From an uncultured Erysipelotrichaceae bacterium (lineage in GTDB: Bacteria > Bacillota_I > Bacilli_A > RF39 > UBA660): DNA of 21,510 nucleotides. The notes below the pieces were generated by a model. That model did no database searches. It saw nothing but the letters and a program-made list of their open reading frames with translations, and had not been told where the DNA came from. The translations under genes were made by a program, and so were the position numbers. Positions 6,411 to 14,861 of this stretch are shown in pieces. Position 1 is the first letter of the stretch, and every line of letters begins with the position of its first letter. The stretch spans positions 1 through 21,510 of the forward strand of contig CADCQR010000074.1 of assembly GCA_902803685.1 (NCBI GenBank). The letters are read 5' to 3'.

Positions 6411-7160
6411 TTATTTATTTATTTCATGTCCTAAATCATAGAAGCTTCCATCAGCTGTTGCGCCAATTGTTGTTCTCCATCCAGCTTGATTATATGCGTC
6501 TACATTGTATAGTTTTACTATACTACTGACGTTTGGAACTTTACCGCTAGTTTTAAACATATCTTTATTATCGTAATAATTCATTTTATAATAGATATTA
6601 TTTTGACTGTCTGTTTGTTTTATGAACATGGGTGTATATTCGACTGTTCCATCTTCCATTAAGAAGAATAGCGTTAATCCTTCTGCTGATTGTCCTAATT
6701 CACCAACCATAACATCTTGAACATTTTTTTCAAATCCTATTACTTTATAATCTTTTGTCTCATTTGCCCAGGCAGTGGCTTTGCTCATTGACCCGAACAC
6801 TTCCCAATTAATACTTAAGATTACTTCATTTTTTGAGTCGGCAATTTTCATTGCTAAGCCATCGTTCTCTGCTTTTGTTGATTCATTTTTATATTTAACT
6901 TCAGTTGTATTAATACATTTAGATAAATCTAATTCTTTTATTGTAGTTGTGTTGCTTTCTTCGTTTGTTTCTTTCTCTGTGTTTTCCTTTTTCTCTTCTT
7001 CCTCGTTGTAGTTCATTGAGTTTTGTGTGTTAGTTTCTTTTTCTTTTGACGACAAAATTCCATTATTAATGCATATGTAGCTTACTAATCCTAGCACTGC
7101 AAAAGATAAAATTGCTATGATTATAATCATTCCTTTTGAACTTTTTCTTTCATTTTCCAT
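6411..7160 (-). CDS. Membrane-anchored secreted protein, unknown function
   Basis: A 249-residue protein. It has a short basic N-terminus, one hydrophobic segment at about residues 10-31, and an acidic, Glu/Asn/Thr-rich linker from about 35 to 75 that looks disordered. A folded domain of about 170 residues follows, ending in QAGWRTTIGATADGSFYDLG. There is no lipobox cysteine, so it is probably an uncleaved signal anchor with the C-terminal domain outside the cell. The start ATG has GGAGGG at good spacing, and a TATAAT reads on the minus strand at 7185-7180. I do not recognise the domain. It stands alone on the minus strand between the IS remnant and the ABC exporter operon, facing away from it. 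Confidence 0.65.
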   Translation of the reverse strand: MENERKSSKGMIIIIAILSFAVLGLVSYICINNGILSSKEKETNTQNSMNYNEEEEKKENTEKETNEESNTTTIKELDLSKCINTTEVKYKNESTKAENDGLAMKIADSKNEVILSINWEVFGSMSKATAWANETKDYKVIGFEKNVQDVMVGELGQSAEGLTLFFLMEDGTVEYTPMFIKQTDSQNNIYYKMNYYDNKDMFKTSGKVPNVSSIVKLYNVDAYNQAGWRTTIGATADGSFYDLGHEINK

Positions 7161-7337
7161 AATTTTTCCCTCCGTCGTTATTATAATTGCAATTATTATA
7201 TATTTGTTGTTTTTTTATGTAGAAGTGGGGTTTTAAATGTAAATTAATGTAAATTTTTAATTGATATTTTTTATTAATTAGTGATTTTGTATTTTTATTA
7301 AAATATTTAATCTATTATTATTTTAGGAAGTGTGTTT

Positions 7338-8318
7338 ATGAAGATTATTGAAGTGAAGAACTTGAACAAGGATTATACATTTAGTTTAAAGAATGAAGAT
7401 AAAGGATTTATCTATAATTTGTTTCATGATAAGAAAAAAACAATTAAAGCCGTTAATAATATATCTTTTGATGTAGAAGAGGGAGAGACTGTTGCCTTTA
7501 TTGGTCCTAATGGGGCAGGTAAATCAACAACAATAAAAATGTTGACTGGTATTTTATATCCTACAAGTGGAGATATAAAAGTATGCGGGTTAAGACCAAT
7601 CAGTGATAGAAATGCCTTAGCTTACAATATAGGTACGGTTTTTGGACAAAGGAGTCAGTTGTTACCAAATTTACCATTGACAGATACAATGGAAATGTTT
7701 GGTGTTATGTATGATATGGATGAAAATGCCATAAAAAAAAGAATAAAAGAGCTTGCTAATTTATTTGAACTTAACGAGTTTATCAAGCAACCTGTTAGAA
7801 AATTATCTTTAGGGCAACGAATGCGTGCTGAAATTGCTACATCATTGATGCATAGACCAAAAATCATATTTTTGGATGAGCCTACTATTGGGTTAGATGT
7901 AGTTTCTAAGAAAGGGTTAAGAGATTTACTTTTGAAGATAAATAGAGAAGAAAAAGTTACTATTTTTTTAACAAGTCATGATACTGAAGATATTCAAAGT
8001 ATTTGCGATAGGTGTGTTATAATTAATCACGGTAAAATAATAATAGATACTTCTACTAAGCAATTATTAAATGATTATGTCAAAATTAAAAATATTATTA
8101 TTACTCCAAATGTTGAATTTTCTGAATTTCCGGATTTATCAACGGGAATGAGTTATACTAAGAAGAGTAAAAATCAAATTATTGTTAGTGTTGACACTAA
8201 TGTAATACATACACAAAAGGCTCTGGAACAATTAATTAAAACGTTTGATATTGATGATATTAATATTGATAATGAATCTCTAGAAAGCATTATAAGGAGT
8301 ATTTATGAAAAAAATTAG
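7338..8318 (+). CDS. ABC-2 type exporter, ATP-binding protein (COG4586-like)
   Basis: A 326-residue ATPase that powers the two permeases downstream. Motifs in order: Walker [10 protein letters not shown] at 56-64, a Q-loop glutamine in VFGQRSQ at 101-107, signature LSLGQ at 156-160, Walker B IIFLDEP at 176-182, and switch histidine in TSHD at 212-215. The insertion before Walker A (residues 13-40, [20 protein letters not shown]) is typical of the subfamily paired with DUF990-type permeases. The residues after about 240 form a C-terminal extension. ATG 7338 has AGGAAG at 7325-7330 and is preferred over a GTG at 7332. The next gene starts inside its 3' end (14-bp overlap), which supports an operon. 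The exported substrate is unknown. Confidence 0.85.
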   Translation: MKIIEVKNLNKDYTFSLKNEDKGFIYNLFHDKKKTIKAVNNISFDVEEGETVAFIGPNGAGKSTTIKMLTGILYPTSGDIKVCGLRPISDRNALAYNIGTVFGQRSQLLPNLPLTDTMEMFGVMYDMDENAIKKRIKELANLFELNEFIKQPVRKLSLGQRMRAEIATSLMHRPKIIFLDEPTIGLDVVSKKGLRDLLLKINREEKVTIFLTSHDTEDIQSICDRCVIINHGKIIIDTSTKQLLNDYVKIKNIIITPNVEFSEFPDLSTGMSYTKKSKNQIIVSVDTNVIHTQKALEQLIKTFDIDDINIDNESLESIIRSIYEKN

Positions 8319-9102
8319 ATTTGCTTTAGCTGTAATAAAAATATTTATGAAGAATCAAATACAAGATAGAACGCATTTGATTTTGGATATTTTTAATATG
8401 GTATCTAGATGTTTAATTGTATTTTTATTGTATGCTTATATATTCAAAATAAGCGGTGGTAGTATAAATGGTGTTAATTATATGACTACTATGTGGAGTA
8501 TGTTCATATATTTCTGCATTATGACATTAGGTATAAGAAAATTAGATACGCTTATAATGAATGAGGTAAAAAGTGGTAATGTTGAGCTGTTTATGAATAA
8601 GCCGGCTGGTTATTTAGCAATTAGTTTTTTTAAAGTGTTAGGACAGGGCATATATTCTTTTGTATTTATAAGCGTATTAGGCTCTGTTATTATGGCATTA
8701 TGTATTGGTATACCACATTTAAATCTAATTATTTTTATACCTACATTTGTACTTACGTTTATTTTAGGTCAAATTTTAGGATTGTTAATTTATGGAATCA
8801 TAGGGGTATTGTCATTTTTTATTCAAGATATAAGACCTGTTCATTGGGTTGTTGATAAAGTGGTCATGGTTCTAGGAGGCAGTTATTTACCGATATCAAT
8901 GTTTCCTAATATAATGAAAATTATTGCTTTTATAAGTCCATTTGGCGCAATAAATTTTGCTTCTAGTACTGTATATGAAACTTGGAATAATGAGTTTCTT
9001 TTGAGAATTGGTTTACAATTATTTTGGATTGTTGTTTTTGCTGCGATTTTAGAATGGTTATATAGGAAGTCTAAAATTCGAGCAATGATAAATGGAGGTT
9101 AG
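8305..9102 (+). CDS. ABC-2 type exporter permease 1 (COG4587-like)
   Basis: A 265-residue membrane protein with about six hydrophobic helices and a cytosolic N-terminus. Its pattern fits the ABC-2 permease family found next to COG4586 ATPases. A landmark is the [20 protein letters not shown] segment (about 91-110), corresponding to the conserved I(r)sGxleexLlrPxxxxxx region. [14 protein letters not shown] precedes the last helices. It overlaps the ATPase gene by 14 bp and has GGAG a few bases before ATG. With the ATPase and the next permease it should form a heterodimeric exporter. Confidence 0.75.
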   Translation: MKKIRFALAVIKIFMKNQIQDRTHLILDIFNMVSRCLIVFLLYAYIFKISGGSINGVNYMTTMWSMFIYFCIMTLGIRKLDTLIMNEVKSGNVELFMNKPAGYLAISFFKVLGQGIYSFVFISVLGSVIMALCIGIPHLNLIIFIPTFVLTFILGQILGLLIYGIIGVLSFFIQDIRPVHWVVDKVVMVLGGSYLPISMFPNIMKIIAFISPFGAINFASSTVYETWNNEFLLRIGLQLFWIVVFAAILEWLYRKSKIRAMINGG

Positions 9103-9104
9103 TA

Positions 9105-9896
9105 ATGAATGGTGTAAGTTTGGCTTTACTAAATATCAAAAAAAATTTTAAAAATGAAAAAGAGCTAAGAAGCTCGTTTATTATTTCAATTATAGGCATG
9201 ATAATAAATAATATAGCATTTTTAATATTGTGGTATTATTTTGGTAAAACAGTTGGAAATTTAAATGGTTGGAGACCTGTTGATATTTTTGGTTTGTATG
9301 GCTTTAGTACCACTTCTTATGGAATTGTTGTTTCATTATTTTATGGTATTTTTAATATTCCTAATTATATAACCAGTGGGAATTTTGATAGGTATTTATT
9401 AACGCCCAAAAATATTCTTTTAAAAGTTTCTACTTCTGCTATTTCTACTAGTGCAGTTGGTGATTTATTATTTGGGATTATTTGTTTTATCATTTTTGTA
9501 TGTTATAGTAAATTAACTGTTATTCAAATTTTAGCGTCATTATTATTGATAATAATAGCTTCTATTATATTTTACTCATTTTCATTAATTTGTATGAGTA
9601 TCTCCTTTTATTTGATGGATGGCAGTAATGTTTCTAACGGGTTATATGGAATGTTTTTAAGTAATTCTTTATATCATGGTGGAGCCTTTACTGGGATTTT
9701 GCGATTGATATTTATTTTTGTTGTACCATCTTTATTGTTAGGGGCAATACCTGTAGAAATTATAAAATCAATGTCTTTGTTAAATTTGATTGTTGTAATA
9801 TCGTTGGCTGTTTTTTGGTTATTGTTGGCAATTTTCTTTTTTTATAAGTCATTAAGAAAATATGAAAGCAATAATTTATTTGGTTTTGGTGCATAA
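9105..9896 (+). CDS. ABC-2 type exporter permease 2 (COG3694-like)
   Basis: A 263-residue membrane protein with about six hydrophobic helices, paralogous in plan to the preceding permease. It carries the matching ITSGNFDRYLLTPKNILLKV segment (about 88-107), the IxxGxxDxxLlkPxxxL element of this permease family. It starts 2 bp after the previous stop with a GGAGG site, and is the last gene of the three-gene unit. A terminator overlaps the end of the convergent gene immediately downstream. Confidence 0.75.
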   Translation: MNGVSLALLNIKKNFKNEKELRSSFIISIIGMIINNIAFLILWYYFGKTVGNLNGWRPVDIFGLYGFSTTSYGIVVSLFYGIFNIPNYITSGNFDRYLLTPKNILLKVSTSAISTSAVGDLLFGIICFIIFVCYSKLTVIQILASLLLIIIASIIFYSFSLICMSISFYLMDGSNVSNGLYGMFLSNSLYHGGAFTGILRLIFIFVVPSLLLGAIPVEIIKSMSLLNLIVVISLAVFWLLLAIFFFYKSLRKYESNNLFGFGA

Positions 9897-9897
9897 T

Positions 9898-9921
9898 AAG
9901 AGTCTGCATTAGACTTTTTTT
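9898..9921 (+). terminator. Terminator of the ABC exporter operon
   Basis: AAG-AGTCT (9898-9905), a GCATT loop, AGACT (9911-9915) and a run of T to 9921 give a 5-bp core stem extended by A-T/G-T pairs. It lies just after the last permease gene and overlaps the stop codon of the convergent minus-strand gene. Confidence 0.65.
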
Positions 9922-10991
9922 GTTAATATTTGAGGATTTTGGTGTTCATCACCATTAATAATTTTATATTTTGGGTTAAATATAATGGATATTTGATTAT
10001 TATTTGCTTTTATTATTCCTCTGGCAATATAACCTGTTGAGTTTTGTTCTATGATTATGTTATATTGCGGGGTATCGTCAGTAGAAGTAGGAATTAATCC
10101 ATATCTGTAATAGTATGAGAGTTGATTTTCACAATCTGTGATTTGTATATTTCTTGGATTGTTATATTTTAATATTTTTGAAATATTTATACTATTCCAG
10201 TTAACGTTTATATCATCATCTTTGATATAAATCTGGCATAAGTAGACATTGTTTGTATCTGTTGCTACTAGTAATTCTTTTAGTAATTGAGCACTTGTTT
10301 CATTCAAATTGTCATTTTCATCGTAGATTAGTGGAATGTATTTGTTATATTTAAAATAAAAATATTCAAACTTTTCTAAATCTAAAATTTCTAATGATGA
10401 ATTTGATAGGTCTTGTTGCATTAAGAAAAAATCTAGAGCCTCTGATGGATAACTTAATGACTCAATTTTGTTATGAAAAATTGTAATTTCATTGTGATAC
10501 TTTTGTTGGAATAACTTTAATATTCCTAAAGTTGATAGTTCAATAGTTGTATAATCTTCATATTCAGGTTTTTCATTGGTTTGTATATACAAATATCCTC
10601 CTTGTGCCAATTGCTTTATGATTTTTTGTTCTGTTTTGGAAAATTGAATATCTAATTCCTCAACTATAACTGGTGATAAAGCCTCTATTTTTTTTAATGT
10701 AAAATATTTTATATTGAATGTTTCAAAGTAATTTTTTATGTAAGGACCAGCCATTTCTATTAATTGTTGTTTTTGTATAATTGCATTATCATTAGTACTT
10801 AGAACAAATTGGCAGTTTTTTAGCCGTATGAAATTTTGTAGTTCGTAAATTGTTTTTTCTTCAAATTCAACATTAGGATATTTATGTTTAAAATCTTCTA
10901 TTAGTAATTTTAACGTTATGTAGGAGACACTTGTAAATTTTAGTAATGCTCCTGCAAGTAGTTGTGCTGAATTTAATATTTTCTGTGCCAT
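9909..10991 (-). CDS. Hypothetical protein, 360 aa
   Basis: A predicted soluble protein with no signal peptide or membrane segment. The N-terminal half (to about residue 150) is charged and helical, with KFTSVSYITLKLLIEDFKHK early on that could be part of a helical DNA-binding or adaptor fold. The C-terminal half is richer in Asn, Tyr and Ile. I see no catalytic motif and do not recognise the family. It is transcribed alone on the minus strand, converging on the ABC exporter operon. AAAGGA lies before ATG, and an extended -10 promoter is 22-31 bp upstream. Normal codon use suggests a resident gene rather than an import. Confidence 0.6.
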   Translation of the reverse strand: MAQKILNSAQLLAGALLKFTSVSYITLKLLIEDFKHKYPNVEFEEKTIYELQNFIRLKNCQFVLSTNDNAIIQKQQLIEMAGPYIKNYFETFNIKYFTLKKIEALSPVIVEELDIQFSKTEQKIIKQLAQGGYLYIQTNEKPEYEDYTTIELSTLGILKLFQQKYHNEITIFHNKIESLSYPSEALDFFLMQQDLSNSSLEILDLEKFEYFYFKYNKYIPLIYDENDNLNETSAQLLKELLVATDTNNVYLCQIYIKDDDINVNWNSINISKILKYNNPRNIQITDCENQLSYYYRYGLIPTSTDDTPQYNIIIEQNSTGYIARGIIKANNNQISIIFNPKYKIINGDEHQNPQILTKKV

Positions 10992-11013
10992 TTTGTAATC
11001 CTTTCTTTTTGAT

Positions 11014-11022
11014 ATTATAGCA
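11014..11022 (-). promoter_or_regulatory. Extended -10 promoter for the 360-aa gene
   Basis: On the minus strand TGCTATAAT reads from 11022 to 11014, an extended -10 with a perfect TATAAT hexamer. No good -35 is visible. The 5' untranslated region would be only about 15 bp. Confidence 0.55.
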
Positions 11023-11263
11023 TGTTGTGAGATTATTAATTGCTAGCCGAATTTGGGTTAAGAGGTTTTGTATAGCTTTATGTTTTTTTCAGATAATTAT
11101 TGTGAAGTTAGCTACGGTGATTTTTACCTCATAAAAGTTTTTCTGTTAATGTTGAAGGCATTTATATAGAAGATAGAATTGTTTTTGAAATATTGGAATT
11201 AACTTATTTTATTATGTCACTTAATTTAGAAAGAAAATTAGTTGTATTATTAATTTTGGATTG

Positions 11264-11297
11264 AAAAAGAGAATATATAAGTTTATATTCTCTTTTT
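11264..11297. terminator. Strong bidirectional terminator, 14-bp perfect stem
   Basis: AAAAAGAGAATATA (11264-11277) pairs perfectly with TATATTCTCTTTTT (11284-11297) around a 6-nt loop. The A and T runs make it work in either direction. It contains the stop codon of the minus-strand gene at 11283. Confidence 0.75.
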
Positions 11298-11672
11298 ACT
11301 GCGATTAATTTGTTTTTCTTGCTTGAAGACGTTTACTTCGACTCCCCGAAAACTTATATCTGTTTTTTGAATGCCATTTGGCTTTTTATGAATAGTTGTT
11401 CTAGGTTTTAAGAGTGTTAATTTTGTTAATTCAAACCCTTGTTTGGATAGTTCACTTGAAAATATTTCAGTTAAGCGATGAGTGCTTAGATATTCTTGGT
11501 AATTTTGTATATCATTTGATACAATAAGTTTCCCACAGACAAATATGCGCATATTCTGTTTTTCGTCGGCGTTTTGTGGGATAAAATGTACATTTACATT
11601 CATATCTAGTGAATCTTGAAAATAATTTGTAATAATTTCTTTAGTTGTTTCTGCACTAAATGTAATTTTCAT
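11283..11672 (-). CDS. Hypothetical protein, 129 aa
   Basis: A small soluble protein without signal peptide or membrane segments, with a basic C-terminus (KQINRSKKRI). The order appears to be alpha/beta mixed, with strands around VNVHFI and MRIFVCGKLIVS. I recognise no motif. The frame is open from a GTG at 11681, but ATG 11672 is preferred because AAGGTG lies just before it. It has a well-formed promoter at 11731-11703 and its own terminator, so it is a complete single-gene unit. Confidence 0.55.
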   Translation of the reverse strand: MKITFSAETTKEIITNYFQDSLDMNVNVHFIPQNADEKQNMRIFVCGKLIVSNDIQNYQEYLSTHRLTEIFSSELSKQGFELTKLTLLKPRTTIHKKPNGIQKTDISFRGVEVNVFKQEKQINRSKKRI

Positions 11673-11702
11673 TTTAATCACCTTCGACTTCTTTTCAAGC
11701 GT

Positions 11703-11731
11703 ATTCTAACATATCATATTCTAAAAGTAAA
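11703..11731 (-). promoter_or_regulatory. Promoter for the 129-aa minus-strand gene
   Basis: On the minus strand TTTACT (11731-11726) and TAGAAT (11708-11703) are 17 bp apart. A TG dinucleotide one base before the -10 makes it an extended -10. Confidence 0.6.
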
Positions 11732-11849
11732 CAAATAATATAAAAATGTTATTTTTTTGTTTGTTTTTAAATTTAGTTTACTAGCTTATATGTATGTTTT
11801 GTTACAAAATCTATTATAACTTGTGTTATTATATGTTTGGGGTGAATTC

Positions 11850-12158
11850 ATGAATGACATTATAGAACAGTATAGATATTTAGTTGCTGGATATTATGGT
11901 ATGTTTTTGGTTGATGAATATCCATTAAAAGAATTTGTAATACAGGATATAAAGGAGTATATAGAAAATTTTATTGATATAAATATTAGGGATTCATTTG
12001 ATTATAAAAAGGAAAGCGAAATAATAAAGGATCAATATACGGATAGAGTTAAGTTACAAGATTTGTTGTTGGTGTTGCATAAAATAAATGCTGATTTTGA
12101 AGTGGAATTGATTGTTAAAGAGAAACTTCGTAAGCTGGGCAGAAAAGATTACTTGTAA
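11850..12158 (+). CDS. Hypothetical protein, 102 aa
   Basis: A small, acidic, helix-rich cytosolic protein (DEYPLKEFVIQDIKEYIENF and similar heptad-like stretches) with a basic tail. No domain is recognised. ATG 11850 has GGGGTGAA just upstream and is preferred over a GTG at 11823. It is followed 46 bp later by a membrane protein gene with its own likely promoter. A role alongside that membrane protein is possible but unsupported. Confidence 0.6.
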   Translation: MNDIIEQYRYLVAGYYGMFLVDEYPLKEFVIQDIKEYIENFIDINIRDSFDYKKESEIIKDQYTDRVKLQDLLLVLHKINADFEVELIVKEKLRKLGRKDYL

Positions 12159-12180
12159 TTTTTTTGAAACTTAATATAAT
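12153..12180 (+). promoter_or_regulatory. Putative promoter for the membrane protein gene
   Basis: TTGTAA (12153-12158) and a perfect TATAAT (12175-12180) are 16 bp apart. They lie 25 bp before the ATG at 12205, overlapping the end of the previous gene. Confidence 0.55.
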
Positions 12181-12204
12181 ATAAATCACTTGGGGGGATT
12201 AATT

Positions 12205-13056
12205 ATGAGCTTAGGCTATATAGTGATTTATTGCTTTTTAGGAATCATATTGTTCTTGGCTATACTTTTTTTACGTAAAAAATATGCTATAAGTAATTTA
12301 CATAATATTCTTTTTTCTATAATAATCTTTTTAATGATATCTGGCTTTTTGTGTGAATTTGGCTTTTCTTTTTTGAATAAAAACATATTTATGATAGTTA
12401 TTTTTGAGTTTATATTTGATATTGTATATACGAATTATATTTTAGAGGTTGATTTTTTTAATAAAGAAGATTCAAAATTACTTACTTACATTGTTATTAT
12501 TTTAATTTCTGTATTTTTAAATAACAAATTTATAAATTCTGTTGATAAGATTTTTTTAACAGGTGAAGAATTACGTTTTATTTTGTGGTGGTTAATAATT
12601 TTATTTTTATATAATTTTTCAAAAAAAGAAGTTAATTTAAATATTAAAAATTTTACTAATAAAAGTATTGATGAGAATAGTATAATTAATTCGTTTACAA
12701 AACTTAGAACTAGATATTTAGATGATGTGGCTGTAGATGATATGAATCTTGAGTTACTTATCTATTCTGTTATGATTTACAACAATATGCATAAAAGCCG
12801 TTTTTCTAGAAAATTTGATAATATTCTTTATTTGATTGATGGTAAGAAAAGAAAGTATGGAATAATGCAAGTGGAATCTAATAAAGTAATTAGTGATTCA
12901 GAAAGTATTAATATTGTAGTAAAAGATTTAAAAAAATTGTTGGATAAAAAGATAAAAAAAGATTCTTATGAATTGGCTTTAAAAAAATATATGGGGCAAG
13001 ATAATAAAGATGTTGTTGAAATATTTAATACGTTAAAGAAGTTCTTTAAACTTTGA
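12205..13056 (+). CDS. Polytopic membrane protein with a cytosolic C-terminal domain
   Basis: A 283-residue protein. Residues 1-140 hold about five hydrophobic helices. The last 140 residues are soluble and charged, with LRTRYLDDVAVDDMNLELLI and FDNILYLIDGKKRKYGIMQV segments. The soluble part looks like an alpha/beta domain, but I can name no family. ATG 12205 follows GGGGGG at 12192-12197 and is chosen over a TTG at 12190. The stop is TGA. It lies 39 bp before a lipoprotein gene, with an extended -10-like TGGTATAGT at 13065-13073 between them, so the two may or may not be co-transcribed. Confidence 0.65.
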   Translation: MSLGYIVIYCFLGIILFLAILFLRKKYAISNLHNILFSIIIFLMISGFLCEFGFSFLNKNIFMIVIFEFIFDIVYTNYILEVDFFNKEDSKLLTYIVIILISVFLNNKFINSVDKIFLTGEELRFILWWLIILFLYNFSKKEVNLNIKNFTNKSIDENSIINSFTKLRTRYLDDVAVDDMNLELLIYSVMIYNNMHKSRFSRKFDNILYLIDGKKRKYGIMQVESNKVISDSESINIVVKDLKKLLDKKIKKDSYELALKKYMGQDNKDVVEIFNTLKKFFKL

Positions 13057-13095
13057 TTTATTTATGGTATAGTATCAGTAAGGTAGGTACTAAGT

Positions 13096-13920
13096 ATGAG
13101 GTTAAAGTATTTTGTTGTTTTGTTATTAATAATTATTCTGTGTGCAGGATGTAGTTGGAAGTATGCTAGTACAACAAGGAACATTAGACATAGTGGTTTT
13201 GCTATAGCTGGTAGTTCGTTTAAATGTGATTCTATATATAGTGAAAAAGATGGCGTTGTTGATGCAGTTAGATTTTATATTGGAAATTATATGATTACTA
13301 AAAGCGGCGTGATTTATGAAACCAATTTAGGACAGCTGTATTCTAATGATTATAATTGTCGAAAGCCAGATTTTGGAATGTCAATTTCTGCTGTATTTGA
13401 TTTGAATGTTGTAAAATCTGGTGATAATTATTATTATGTGGGGGGAAATGAAGATGTTGCTGCATTTTCACAGGTGAATAAAACTGATAATGATTATATT
13501 TTGTACGATTTGTTATTAAAGGAGTCAAGCGTTCTTAAAGTTAGTACTATTAATGCTAAGGATGGAACGTACTATGTTTTGAAAAATGATGGTAATATTT
13601 ATGAATATAAGATAAGTAATTCTGATAATAAGTATAATCTAGATAGCAGTAATGTGGTCTTTTCTAAAAACGATTATGGTTCTGATATTATTGATTTTAA
13701 TTATGTTGGCTCTAATTCAGCATCTTATATTAGAACAACTGATTCTTTTTATAGATATAAAATGATAAATAGTGAACAGTGCTCTAAGTATGCTGATGTT
13801 GCTTGTGAATATAAGCTGCAGAAAGATGAAGAACTTGGATTGGAAAGTGACAATATATTGGCATATAATGGTGGTACTTTAATAACAACTTATGGGGCTA
13901 TTTTTAATGTTTCAAATTAA
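13096..13920 (+). CDS. Lipoprotein of unknown function
   Basis: A 274-residue predicted lipoprotein. The N-terminus has basic residues, a hydrophobic core and a lipobox LCAGC with the lipidated Cys at residue 19, so it should be anchored on the outer face of the membrane. The rest is rich in Ser, Asn, Asp and Tyr, with repeated short strand-like units (for example GVIYETNLGQLYSND, GNIYEYKIS, SFYRYKM) suggestive of a beta-propeller-like or repeat beta fold. Four further cysteines (in FKCDS, YNCRK and EQCSKYADVACEY) could form disulfides. AGGTAGG lies before ATG, and an 8-9 bp hairpin ends the unit. Function unknown. Confidence 0.65.
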   Translation: MRLKYFVVLLLIIILCAGCSWKYASTTRNIRHSGFAIAGSSFKCDSIYSEKDGVVDAVRFYIGNYMITKSGVIYETNLGQLYSNDYNCRKPDFGMSISAVFDLNVVKSGDNYYYVGGNEDVAAFSQVNKTDNDYILYDLLLKESSVLKVSTINAKDGTYYVLKNDGNIYEYKISNSDNKYNLDSSNVVFSKNDYGSDIIDFNYVGSNSASYIRTTDSFYRYKMINSEQCSKYADVACEYKLQKDEELGLESDNILAYNGGTLITTYGAIFNVSN

Positions 13921-13929
13921 ATATTAAAT

Positions 13930-13956
13930 AGGAAGATAGTTTGTTATCTTCCTTTA
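13930..13956 (+). terminator. Terminator after the lipoprotein gene
   Basis: AGGAAGATA (13930-13938) pairs perfectly with TATCTTCCT (13945-13953) around a 6-nt loop. The T-run is short, so efficiency is uncertain. Confidence 0.5.
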
Positions 13957-13965
13957 TGTTATAAT
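13957..13965 (+). promoter_or_regulatory. Extended -10 promoter for the methyltransferase/RluA pair
   Basis: TGTTATAAT at 13957-13965 is a perfect extended -10, 24 bp before the ATG at 13989. There is no clear -35; the upstream space is occupied by the terminator hairpin. Confidence 0.6.
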
Positions 13966-13988
13966 ATGAGTATTTTTGAGGTGATAAA

Positions 13989-14861
13989 ATGTTATTAGCA
14001 GACAAGTGGAAGGATTATGAGTTGGTTGATGCTTCCAGTGGAGAAAAATTGGAAAGATGGGGTAAGATATATTTATTGAGGCCTGATCCACAGATTATTT
14101 GGAATAATGGTAATTTGTTAGAAAAATATAGTGATATAATAAATGCTGTATATCATAGAAGTAATAAAGGCGGAGGATATTGGGAAAATCTAAAAAAAAC
14201 TCCTGAAAATTGGAAAATTAGTTATAATGGTTTGATATTTAATATTAAGCAAATGGGCTTTAAACATACTGGATTATTTCCTGAGCAGGCTGTAAATTGG
14301 GATTTTATGATTAACAAAATTAAGAAAAGCGGTAGAAAGATTAGAGTTTTAAATTTATTTGCATATACCGGTGGTGCAACAGTAGCGTGTTTATCTGCTG
14401 GAGCACATGTTACTCACGTTGATTCTTCTCGTGGTATGGTGGAATGGTGCAAAGAAAATGTAAAAGATTCTGGTATGCAAGGTGAAAATATTAGATATAT
14501 AGTTGATGATGTATGCAAGTTTGTTGAAAGAGAATTTAGAAGAGGAAAGAAGTATGATGCCATAGTAATGGATCCGCCAAGTTATGGTCGTGGAGTTAAT
14601 GGCGAGGTTTGGGATATAGAAAAGGATTTATATTTATTGATTGAAAAATGTTTAGATATTTTATCTGATGATCCATTGTTTTTTTTGATAAATTCTTATA
14701 CTGCCGGTCTTAGTTGCCATGTTTTAGAAAACATTTTAAAGGTAAAGATGATTGGTAAATATGGTGGAACCATAAAATGTGGTGAAGTTGGTATACCCAT
14801 AGGAGAAGAAGAGCTTGTCCTACCTTGTGGAATATATGGAAGATGGGAAAAAAATGAATAA
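13989..14861 (+). CDS. Class I SAM-dependent methyltransferase (COG1092/RlmI-K-like)
   Basis: A 290-residue methyltransferase using S-adenosylmethionine. Motif I is RVLNLFAYTGGATVACLSAG at about 118-137, and the acidic residue after the next strand is in HVDSS. The catalytic motif IV is DPPSYGRG at about 194-201. The VLNLFAYTGG plus DPPSYG combination is typical of COG1092 rRNA m5C/m7G-type enzymes (RlmI/RlmK). It lacks the N-terminal PUA domain of RlmI, and its N-terminal 100 residues form a shorter family-specific region. GAGGTGAT lies before ATG. Its stop overlaps the pseudouridine synthase start, so the two RNA-modification genes are probably translated together. The exact target RNA is unknown. 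Confidence 0.75.
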   Translation: MLLADKWKDYELVDASSGEKLERWGKIYLLRPDPQIIWNNGNLLEKYSDIINAVYHRSNKGGGYWENLKKTPENWKISYNGLIFNIKQMGFKHTGLFPEQAVNWDFMINKIKKSGRKIRVLNLFAYTGGATVACLSAGAHVTHVDSSRGMVEWCKENVKDSGMQGENIRYIVDDVCKFVEREFRRGKKYDAIVMDPPSYGRGVNGEVWDIEKDLYLLIEKCLDILSDDPLFFLINSYTAGLSCHVLENILKVKMIGKYGGTIKCGEVGIPIGEEELVLPCGIYGRWEKNE

